A stretch of 64,000 bases of DNA from Amoebophrya sp. A120. Lineage: Eukaryota; Sar; Dinophyceae; Syndiniales; Amoebophryaceae. Location of the stretch: NCBI GenBank assembly GCA_905178155.1, contig CAJINV010000013.1, positions 362,344 to 426,343 on the forward strand, in the 5' to 3' direction. The notes under the pieces were generated by a model, which was given only the letters and a program-made list of their open reading frames with translations, did not search any database and was not told the DNA's origin. The position numbers and the translations under genes are program-made. Below, piece by piece: positions 36,801 through 46,536 of this stretch; the stretch's first letter is position 1; every line of letters begins with the position of its first letter.

Positions 36801-39800
36801 AAAGAGTTCTTTCATGCGAAGGGTGCTTACAACATTTCTCGCGCGCAAACCGCCAGCTGATAGTAGTGGCAGAAAAAGGCCCATCAAAGTGACTCCGCGC
36901 GGAGCTGTTATGCATGGTGACAGGTAAAAAGAGGACGAATACGATCCAACCACGTGCAATGCATCTGCTTGTGCTCGAGGAGAGTTCCAAATTTTTCCTC
37001 GGATAAAGGCTGGCGATTCAGTTTCTTTCTCTGCGCGTTCCTCTGCGTCGCCTCCTACGATAGTGGAAAACTGCTCCCACTTCCCCTGATTTGTCTCGCA
37101 AAACGTCGAGCTTTGTCTTGGTTGTATCCATAAGTAGCAATCATGTAGTCGCTCGCATGCGGACAATTTCTGCAAGGCGGAGCAGTATTGCAATCGCGGC
37201 ACGAATCAACTTATCACGCAGAAGCTGTTTTCGTTAGATTGTTTGTCGTGTTGCTGGGCAGTGGAGGGTGCGAGCGAGTTGTCCACTTTCATACCTCCGG
37301 AGTGCTCGCAACAATATGCGGTATCAAGTTTTATTTACGTGTGAGTTTTTTAGGCCTGTTGCGGAAATAGTGCCTTCTGTCAAGTTCCCAACGAAGACTG
37401 TCCGCGAAAAAATGTAGAGTGGTTCAGTCCACCAGAAAAAGAAAAACGAAACTTTCAGCTGTATGGAGCTTCTTGCCGCCGTTCGATTTCATCAATTTTG
37501 TCTTCCTGACACTTTTCGGCTGCGTAATGCTATCCAGAGGGTGTTGAAGAGTGTATTTAGCCCTCTGTGCCTACGAGGTTGTCATGCACAGAATGCAATG
37601 TCTGAACTAGAAGACCGGGATCGATTGTAATGACGTTGCAAACTTGCACTCGCATGACAAACTGATCGTGGGGGCTAGATGACAAACTCTCTGCTTTGCA
37701 TATTTTCTCCTTCAGGAAGCACCAGTGGACAACAGGTATTTGCTACTTGCATTTACAGAATGTGGCATGCAAGACTTTGTATACGAAGTGGAGATGTGAT
37801 GCAAAAACCGCAATAAGAAATTTTGCAATAAAGGTACGTCGAGCTCTTCCGGCAGACCATGCACACCTACGCGCTGGCATTGCTATCGTTTGGCAAAATT
37901 TTCTGCTCGTGTCATGCTTTTTCGTCATGAGTTTTTGTTTTCAGCGAAGCGTGCTGTTGCTTGGTTATCACACTGAAAGTTTCCGCAGAAGATTTTTTTG
38001 CAAATAAACGTCGCGGCACAAAGTAATTTTCCCCACATTATTAATTTGCGGATTCGAAGAAAATTTCCGAAAATAGCCACGAACCAGTAGACTTTGTAAG
38101 ACGAAAAAAAACGTAAGTACGCTTTTCATGGTGCATTCATGAGCATTTTGCATTCTGTGGGACGAGGATAGTGAATTTTGCAACCTGATTTTTGACGAGG
38201 TTTACCGGGAAAGGCTGTCTCTACCTGTTTCTGGCTATCACACGGATCAAAACTGGCGAATTTCGTTTTTGAATAGGCATTTTCCAACTGACACACATAT
38301 TATCCGCAGTTTGTTTACTGGCATCTAGCATGAACAAATGTTGACAACTTCTTGTCTGCCACATCGAAAGTTGTGAAAGATGGACATGGTACTACTGCAG
38401 CCGTTGTTGCATCACATATTTCTGCTCCAATTGTGACACGAAAAAGCAGAAGATGGAACTATTTCGACTGGACCACAAATTCGCACTGTAATGAGGTTTT
38501 ACCAATGATATGGTGATCCATGGCTTTTGGAGCGCTCTGGGATAACGACATTGCTCCATTTTATGATTCGCACATCGTATCAAGTTCCTGACGTCGTCTT
38601 TTGACTTGTGAAGTACATAAATTTTTGTACTTACATACCAACTCTAGTCTTCTTTGGTTTTCGTTTTTTGCATGAAAGAAAAGCACCATAAGAAGAATCC
38701 CAATCAAGGTCCCGAAGACGAAAGACGAAACTCATCACCAGGATCCCTTGGTATGCTTTTCCTTGGCACCTCTTCCTCGGGTTCATCCTGGGCGGCATCA
38801 TTGTGGCCGTTGCCATCGCCAGCCTTATTGTTGGTACTTTAATGTTTTCGTTTTCTCAAGATATCAGACAGTAATGCATTCTGTTGTAGCCCTGATCCTG
38901 AATCGCATAACTACCGTGCGAGTTTTGGATTCGGATTGCGTCTTTATTCCGTGCATGGCAAAAAGCTGTGTTTTTCTTGCACTCGAGGCAACCAACTCCA
39001 GGTTACCGAATGACCATGCAGCTAGAAAAGGTGCGTCAGGCCGTCTTGGCGGAGGTATGAAACTGTGAAAAGTGATTTTTACAATGACAACTAGACCTAC
39101 TGGGTATGATTAACGACATGCTCCTACTTGATGTACTCTGTGCGTTTTGGTGCATTGCATAATCGTGAAGCCCGATTATTTGATATTCTGGTTTCGCAAG
39201 AACTGCTTGGTGCGTGCATGGAAATCGTGATTGGCATTTTTTGTTTTGAGTGTAGTGAGGGCTTTCTTCTTGCAGGACTTTTGCAGCATGACGAGTCGGA
39301 GACTGTGTCTGTGTCGTACCTGCACGGTTTTGATCTTTCGTGCACTTCTCGTACTCCGTTTTCCGGAAGTTCAATCATTGTAATCACTTACTTTCCACGC
39401 CATATCCGGGTACGGAGAAGTGGTCCGCCTATATTCCGCCATATCCAAATGAGAATGCATATGCACCCCACAACCTCCACCCAAGGGCTCTTAAGCACTT
39501 AAGTACTTACTCCAAGAAACAAGCTGGCAATGCTGGATTTTCTTTGGGGGAAAGTAGAGTTGAACATCTGGGCTCGCAACAGTACAACTTGTATGATGTT
39601 GACAACGGGTGCCTTGGCAGTGAACAATTGTCTGACGATTCATCATCTCTTTGCGTCGTCCTTCTCCTTGCAAGAGAGCATCGTTCTTTGTTCCGAAGTA
39701 CAGACACACAGTGAATTCGTTTTCGCATCGCTGCGCAATCGTAATCTTTCAACCGGGGCCTTGGGGTAAAGACTTATAACTTTTCCGCCTGATACGTGAG

Positions 39801-40551
39801 CTGGAATGACGAAGCAGCAGTTTGCCGACATGGCGCAGGCGCTGAAGCAGGTGCAATTTTTATCCTAGGTAAAAACGTCCCCACTGCCACTCCATAGTCA
39901 AGATGGGAGCTTTGCGAGACAAATCAACATCAAGCTTTTGCTGTTGCGCATGATAGGTTTGGCCTCGTAGTGCAGGCGCGTTTAGATAGTGCAGCAGCAT
40001 CACAAATCTCAAGACAGCGCGTGAGAATGCGTCTCATGGGTAAGCGTGCGGATTTGCATGACAAGCACGAGCAGCTCTAGGGTGGGGACATTATTTTTCC
40101 TCAGGATAATTTTCCGAGGAGGAGCTGAGGTTCATCATTTCGGCGTTCAGCTTATCGGGAGAAAAAATCCCCCCTCCCTATACCAAAAGGGCGGGACACT
40201 TCTGAAAATTTGTGATGCTGATCTGAGGCCAGAAAGTGTTGCAAGAAGGCCAGCCCAGAGACTTCGCCGCATTATGCAGCCGGTTTGTGATGCAGTTGGG
40301 GTCTACAGAGTACAAACCTACCGCGCTACAGGCCTACGTCAAAACCCTTCTACTTAGGCTTGGTATGGGCCTGCAGTCCTCTACTGCGAGACAGACCTGA
40401 TTCGCGTACGCAAATCCAGCATGAGAGACTTCCTTTTGATATGGGGAGGGGGGATTTTTCCTTTTGATACAGCTTCGAGTACCGTGCGGACGATGTGATC
40501 TCGAAGGAAGAATTTCTGGAGTGGTGCAACGGCCCACTCATGCTGTTGTGA
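33840..40551 (+). CDS. membrane protein with C-terminal EF-hand, unknown family
   Basis: Exon blocks that probably form one gene. They are 33840-34340 (charged, helical), 34752-34830 (DYDVSGGSGWSFLQLYQVE, between AG and GT), 35077-35290 (two hydrophobic segments, LILIYLCFLPPLHGFLF and VVFALNLLAIVFLFF, then KGQKEKE) and possibly 36265-36410. Next come about 37450-37530 (FLPPFDFINFVFLTLFG), 38695-38835 (helix FLGFILGGIIVAVAIASLIV), about 39400-39480 and 39806-39860. The last are 40113-40152 and 40475-40551. Joined across two introners, the end reads QFSEEELRFIISAFSFEYRA and then DDVISKEEFLEW before TGA, an EF-hand-like pair, so calcium may regulate it. The PPL-containing helix pair weakly recalls PMP3-type proteins, not enough to name it. 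Many junctions are unresolved and two genes are possible. Confidence 0.5.
37560..37715 (+). mobile_element. possible introner
   Basis: Contains GTTGTCATGC (37577) and GCATGACAAA (37652) facing each other, as in confirmed introners. It lies between hydrophobic exon blocks. Boundaries are not resolved. Confidence 0.4.
39860..40112 (+). mobile_element. introner, ACGTCCCCAC family, exact 5-bp TSD
   Basis: The element 39861-40108 runs from TATCCTAGG to CCTCAGGATA, flanked by ATTTT at 39856-39860 and 40109-40113. Inner inverted pair AACGTCCCCAC / GTGGGGACATT. Excision joins VQF-SEEEL in frame in the EF-hand gene. Its ACGTCCCCAC motif is shared with the intron at 43101. Confidence 0.92.
40153..40474 (+). 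mobile_element. introner, CCCCTCCCCATATC family, exact 5-bp TSD
   Basis: The element 40153-40469 starts TATCGGGAG and ends CTTTTGATA, flanked by CAGCT at 40148-40152 and 40470-40474. Long inverted ends (ATCCCCCCTCCCTATACC / GATATGGGGAGGGGGGATT). Excision joins ISAFSF-EYRADD, completing the EF-hand region. Second introner within 300 bp in the same gene. Confidence 0.94.
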
Positions 40552-41780
40552 GCGAAGCTGCTGTGAAGGAGATAGACAAGAACTGGGATTAGATGAACTT
40601 CCTCCGTTGTAGTGTGGGACGGGGCGTAGATTGTAATTCAATTGTAAATACAAACTAACAAGAAAGCTGCCCTGCAGCGGAATAAGCTACAAGGCGAAAA
40701 ATAATTACGTCTCCCCTACAAGTGCAACATCCTTGTTGTCAATTCATCAGTTACAACCACCCTGTTTCACAAAAAGAGGAGAAGCAATGACGTACTTGGA
40801 GAAATGCTACACTCGCAACCTGCAGTACCGAGTAAGTACACCCCATCGCATGGAGGATACTACTTCAGCAAACACAACAGTTTGTCAACGTTTTTCTCAA
40901 ACAGCCCTCTACAACCAGACACAACAACTTTACCAAAACTATACAAGATTCTCGCTTTTCTAGAAGAAATTTCATGGAAACAACTTTACCAAAGAAACTA
41001 TCAGACACAGGAAGGAAGGCAGCACTTGTTGCCGTTGACGAGAGGAAACTTTATCGAAACTATTCAAGTAGGTCAAAACTAGAGGTGGCAGGTCTCCTCA
41101 GGTCAGGCGGGTGGCACTACGACATTTCCACAGCGCAGGAAGTAAATATCAACACTAGGCAAGAGCTAAGCGCCCTGTAATTTGTTGGCGGGCCCGCATA
41201 GTGCAACACAGATTCAATATTCGATGTGAATCAAAGTTACCAGAGTCCTGGTGCCACAGGGGAGTCATCTTTCCACCACGCTGCAAATTACTTTAGAAAT
41301 GTACTGCCTAACCGCATGTTGAAGAAGAAAGCTTTTGGTGCGATGTGATGTAACAAGCCACCTCTATGAAAGAAAAAAGACTGAAAATAATGTTAGAAGG
41401 AACGCCGTCGCAGATTTTTTCGATTCAATCCAGAAGATGTTTGTTGTGCGCAGAAGGAGCTACCATTCACAGAAGAGGAAAATTTGGCTTCCGAAGCGTC
41501 AATTGATTACATCAGCTCCGTGAAAATACAACAGTACTCGTCTATTTTCGTGGAAAGTCGTCGAGATCAACAATCTAAGCAAGACAAGTTCATCAGAATA
41601 TCAGCTGCAGGCTCCGCGGAGATGATCCAGCGAAGGCATCTTCTACATGACCAAAGGAGAGCTGTAAGTAAGTGCTTAGAAGGGTGGTCGTGAAAAAACT
41701 TTCTGTACCGTTTGGGTCGCGCTGTACTTAGATATCTATTTGTCAAAGTGAAATTCCGAGGTAGCATCTAGCAGATAGTC
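40552..41780. other. spacer, possibly with a 5' exon of the next gene
   Basis: Mostly AT-rich. A frame near 41484-41663 ends at a good donor (GCT before GTAAGTAAG), so it could be an upstream exon of the gene that follows, but simple joining to the CAG at 41820 breaks the frame. Confidence 0.35.
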
Positions 41781-44700
41781 GTGTGCTTGTTGCGTTTCTT
41801 TCACCTCGGTCGCGCGGCAGGTTGTTGTCCTTGTGCGGTGCAACAAGCTGTTTTGTTGTTTTGCGCGCCGACGTTGCTCGGATTGGACTTCGAGGGTAGC
41901 TTGAGCAACGGAGGAGCCGCAGCTACCTCTTCGCAGAATGGTAAACCCAACATTTCACTGCTGCAAGAGGACGAGGTACCGGGGGTCCCTGCCTACGGCG
42001 ATGCCGGTCCGAGCTCCACGTCGCGAGAGCTAGCCGGTACCAGTAGTCGAGAAGATCGCGATCTTGTTGTCAATGTGCCTGCGACGACAGTAGAGGTCGA
42101 CGAGCGCGTCATCCTTAGCCGAGACGCCGAGTTCGACTTCTCTCCTCCGATCGATGAAGCAGACGCGGAGGAAGATGAAAGCGCCATGGCTGCGGCTGCC
42201 TCGGCGGCCCCTGGGGGTGGACGAGAGAAAACCGAAAGCAGTGAGCAATCTCCTTCGTCCTTCGCCAATAGAGCGACCGGCGGAGCGCTTGCCACTGCAA
42301 ATTTTGTTCCACCCGATGGCGATCGTCCGCCGGAGAGCAACGCCAGCAGTACCGAAGCCGTCGAAGAAGAGAACGATGTGGGCGGGGCTGAAGTTGAGCG
42401 CCACTTGTTTTCATCTACTTCGCCAGAGGGAGCGAAGACCCCGTCGGACACCGACCCTGCCCTCGAGTCGATGAAACGAGAGTTGCGGGCTTCCATGCTG
42501 CAAGACTTGAAGCGCGAACTGAAAGAGGAGGTGAGGAAGGAAATGGCCGGGAATGATCTGCTTTACCGGGCGGAGATTGAGAGGCTTTCTCGGGAGAGTG
42601 CAGCGCTTGCCCGGGAGAATGCAGCGCTGAAAGCGAGAGCGGAGTCTTTTGAGGAGGAGACCTGGCGGGCGTTCCAGCGGGTTCGCTGGGGCGGGGCCGC
42701 AGTGTATCACATGCTTCGATTTCTTCTGTGGGTTTTCATCGGCACGGCGCGGAGCAACCAGCAGATCACCTTTGTACTGCTCGCGTTCGGATACGTATTC
42801 GTCTTGATGGGTACTGCCGCGCCGTGGTACTTGGTAATGTTCGCTAGTGTAGAAACGCGCCGTCGCTACTTTTCGAGAAGCTCAGCAACTGACCGGAGCC
42901 GCGGACGAATTGCCGATTACCCGGCGGGGGACCACCTGCGGGCCGGGACAGAAGCGACGTTACAGTCGCAGGGAGTCGAAGGTGCGTCGTTGCTTGCGAT
43001 TGGCAATGAAGTCGCCGATGGTGGTGCGGGAGACGCTATAAGCCAGGGGCGTGCGCAGGAAGATCCTGTAGCCAAGAGTGCCGAAGTATCCGGTGCCGAA
43101 ACGTCCCCACCCCAGAGTTGTCATGCAAAATGACACCGCTAAAAATGTTTCTCATGCGCAACCCCATGACGAACCATCGCCAATGCTCTCTGGTGTTTTT
43201 TCATGCTGGAAACAGGATATCATGGTTGATTTGTAGGGGATGCGATTGCACTACGAGCTCAAACTTGTCTTGCGCAACAGGCAAAAGTTGCAACGCAAAG
43301 CCGCCATATTGACTCTGGGTTGAGGACGTTTTTGCAAATAATACGACTCCGAAGTCGGCGACAAGGCGGACGAGGAGGAGGATTCAGACGACCCGCTTCC
43401 AAATGATTTCGCGCAGGCAGGGACTCTCTCCTGCGTGTGTCAGCGGGGCGATTCCGCGGAGGGGCTAATCTTTACGGTCTGTGTGGTGCTGTACATGATG
43501 AGCTCCTTACTTGCGGTGCCTTCATTCGAGGCCTACCCGGCCTGGTGCAAGTGGCGAGACGTGGATGTGCTGCTGCAGGGCAACCCGGGGCTCCCGCGCA
43601 TGCAAAACTGGAAGGAAGTGTCCGCTCGGGCGGTCTGGCACGTGTTTCCGATTTTCTGCTTCGTGCTCGTGGCCACTTTGCCTTCGACCACCGATGAGGC
43701 CGCAAAAAGCAGGGTTGCACGCGGAATGCTTCTCACCTTTCTGCATGGAGTAGGCGCATTTCTGGGCGCGCTGACGCTCCTGATCTTCGAATCGGTACAA
43801 ATCTTCTGGGGCGAAAGCGTGCCGCTCAGTTACTTGTTCGTGATTTTTAATTCGCGGACACCTACCAACTTCAACTTCTGGTCCACTAATGCGCAAGATT
43901 CGTCCTCGTTCGGCGGTCCGGATTTGAGGGAGCCCTACGTGTGGCACGGCGGCTGCATCGACTACGAAGCGGAGCCCATCCCCTGAAATCGGTGGGCTTA
44001 TGTGCGTCTCGTGATTCTTGTCCTCGCGTGGCTGCTGGGGTTTCTCTTCTTGTCTTGTATGTTTCTGCTTGCTGTCGTGGATGCACCAGGTGCACCATCC
44101 AGGGATGTTGCCCGGCGTTTGTCTTTCCCGACACTGAAGGTGCGGCTGCGGACAAAAAAACGGATGGCCCGGACGGCTTTCACCTTCGAAGTCTTTTTCA
44201 TGTAGTGTTTGTTTGCCCTGCCGCTGCTCAGCGCTTACTCTCGCCTCTATGATTTGCCTTCCGGAGGTATTCTGCGAGCTAGCAACGACTCTTGCACGAG
44301 TTGGGTCGATGAGTTTCTTGCCCCCGTCACTGCCCATCGTTTGCTGGATTTTTTGCCCCCGGAAAAGCTGTACCTTCGCGGGGAGACGCGGGAAGAGCGA
44401 GAAAAAATGATCTTATTTTCGCACTTGGACTTTGCCGCCTGGCCCGCCGTCGCGTTCGAAGCAGTAACTGCGAACTCGAGCGCATCTATTCGCACTTTCA
44501 CGTACCAGGACTTGGCTGCGCAGCTAAAATTGAATCCGCACAATGCAAAACTGTTGCGGCAGGCGTTTCTTCCCTCGACACGGCCCCGGCCCCGCAAACT
44601 CGCCACCCTTTCCAACTTTGTCGACCGTGGAGTTGAAAGTGTGAGCCATCGCGGCGGCGAATTCGCAGAGAAGATGGCCCACTCCGCAAAATTGGAAGAG

Positions 44701-44865
44701 ATTAGGCGCAGGAATAGCAGCACTGGAAGATATCTGGATACCAACCTGGACGAGGTCCGTTTTCACGGCAGGCGAGGTTTCCGGATGGTGAACAACTCGG
44801 CGTGGAACACGACTCGTGCGACGGATGCCGCACCGCCTGCACCCACGTCTGGACGGGAGTCTTGA
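41781..44865 (+). CDS. coiled-coil multi-pass membrane protein with two in-frame stops
   Basis: Block 1 (41781-43100) has a hydrophobic start (QQAVLLFCAPTLLGLDF), a long acidic Ser/Ala/Glu-rich disordered region, a coiled coil (about 42470-42660, KRELKEEVRKEM, REIE-type heptads) and two membrane helices (HMLRFLLWVFIGTA, ITFVLLAFGYVFVLMG). The first codon is GTG, so the true start lies upstream or in a missed exon. An introner (43101-43353) follows. Block 2 (43354-44865) stays in one frame for 1.5 kb with several helices (FTVCVVLYMMSSLLAV, VFPIFCFVLVATLP, LTFLHGVGAFLGALTLLIF, LVILVLAWLLGFLFLSCM), but TGA at 43984 and TAG at 44203 interrupt it. Sequence between and after the stops still looks coding and includes a membrane helix. 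Unspliced introns, recoding, or a decaying gene are possible. Family not recognised. Confidence 0.6.
43101..43353 (+). mobile_element. introner, ACGTCCCCAC family
   Basis: A non-GT/AG intron flanked by CCGAA (43096-43100 and 43349-43353). Inverted ends ACGTCCCCACCCCAGAGT and ACTCTGGGTTGAGGACGT; the 3' arm stops about 24 bp before the duplication. Excision joins SGAE-VGDKADEE in frame. Confidence 0.82.
43984..43986 (+). other. in-frame TGA inside coding block
   Basis: Stop codon after EAEPIP. The same frame continues as NRWAYVRLVILVLAW, which forms a membrane helix. Confidence 0.75.
44203..44205 (+). other. in-frame TAG inside coding block
   Basis: Second stop in the same frame. Downstream the frame stays open for 219 codons of coding-like sequence to TGA 44863. 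Confidence 0.75.
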
Positions 44866-46536
44866 GTTGTTACAGTCATACTTTATGATTCTGTATGTAA
44901 GTCTGCCTTAGTTACAGTACAACCACACTCTGAGGGCAAAGTCCCCATGTGTAGAAATTTTTGCTTGTTTGCACAGCACACACGAAGCCCGACGTAAACG
45001 GAAAGAAACAACTGGAAGAACGGAGAAGAAAAGTCGAAGCTCTCAAATAAAGAAAGAGTAGCACTGCTCCCCTGAGTGTTACGCAGAGAGCACCCGCTCC
45101 AGAGGACCGGTCTCAATTTGCTGCGGACCATCTGCAGATCAGATTGGCCCACCGCATCTAGACGCTAGCGCGCAGAAGTCTGCAAGAAGTGGGTTGCGCC
45201 GTCTCCGGTGAGCGCCGCCTGGTCTCGCCAGAAGAATCCTAGCAGAGAAAGGCTCCAGCGCGCCGTATTCAGACGCTTGGCGCGTGCTCTGCCTTGGCAA
45301 GCTCGCCGGGGTGTACTCGCCTTCCGCTGGAACTTCATCCAATGAACAGGCGCGCGGGGCATCCTGCAGTAGCAGGCGCAGCGTTTCCTCGTAAAGGTTC
45401 CAGTAGCCCTCAAACGTGGACACTGCGTGGATCCAGCAGGGGTCCAGGGGTCGGGGCTTTAGTGCTCTGGGCCGTTTTCGTGATTCTTAGCGCAATCCCC
45501 GACCGCTTGGCCAAACAGTTCATGGGACTCGGTCCCGTCTCCAATGCGTGCACGGGTCTGCGCGACTTGCACATCTTCCAGCCTCCGAACCTGAAGCGGC
45601 GCGTCTCTTCGGAGCGTGCACATCTTCCAGCGTCCGTTCCTGAAGCGGCTCAGCGATCTGCTGAGTTAGGGCGTTCCACACGTGAATGTCGAAAACGCCT
45701 GGGCTTGTCATTCAGCGGTGTTGCCCCTATGTCGTCAGGGCCGCAGATTGCTACAGCGCGTCGGAGGGGAGAGTAGTGCGGAGCCCCGCTCGAAATCATC
45801 ACGATCGTTATCGATGTAAATAGATCACGACTGATCTACTGACTCAGTTCGGATCTTCTGGTGTGTCGAAAGTCCGTGCTGGATTGTGGATCTTCCTCTT
45901 CTGGGAACGCTCTTGGGCCAAGCAATAGTGACTTCTGTATCTTGTAAATTGTCTGCGAAAAAATGAGCGAAACACGGCCCGGGATCTTCAGGTGCCTTGT
46001 CGTCCTGGTCAAATGCTTGGCTCGCCTCCCTAGAGCTCGAATCGTCGTCGTTTTGAAAATCTCATCGTGGGTGGGAGTTCATTTGTGTCTCGCTACCGAA
46101 CTAATTGAAGAAAAAGCTACTTCGCCAAGAGCTACCTCATCAATCGTTTCGTCATTCGCTCTCTCCTGCGTGCTCCGTCGAAAAAATTTCGGCTGTATTT
46201 CTTTGAGCCAAAGTTTGAGATTAGTCAAAATTTCTGCCGGATGAAGATATTGATATCGCGTCGAAGATTAGAAGTACTACGGGTGCAACAGAAGTACGGC
46301 ACCAGTCAAGTGTTTTTTCTTGAAATAAGTTTCAAAATCCACATACAACGTGCACGCAAGTCGAGGTTGGTGGTTCTTGCTTTGCTGCCGCTCTTGTTCA
46401 TTTTCAGGATGCAGAAAGAACACACCCCCGGCAGGACAAAAATTTGAACTTCTACCTGCATCGATCGGAACTACAGCTGGCGGAGGCAGAAAAAAGCGGA
46501 TGGCACGGCGGTACACCAGCACCTTGAGAAGTCACC
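44866..46536. other. spacer with a possible gene remnant
   Basis: The AT-rich flanks hold nothing recognisable. The GC-rich core (45130-45780) has coding character on both strands: a - strand frame at 45423-45139 (contains STFEGYWNLYEETLRLLLQD) and a + strand frame at 45294-45776 with a hydrophobic stretch. Neither is convincing. A decayed gene is one explanation. Confidence 0.3.
45568..45648 (+). repeat. 32-bp imperfect direct duplication
   Basis: 45568-45599 and 45617-45648 match at 29 of 32 positions (TGCACATCTTCCAGC then CCTGAAGCGG), 49 bp apart, inside the doubtful GC-rich region. Confidence 0.85.

Noticed and set aside
41993..42496. 167-codon - strand frame
   Set aside because: Antisense shadow of the Ser/Ala/Glu-rich exon of the coiled-coil membrane protein.
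43984..44205. General stop-codon reassignment
   Set aside because: TAG, TGA and TAA all serve as clear terminators of other genes in the window.
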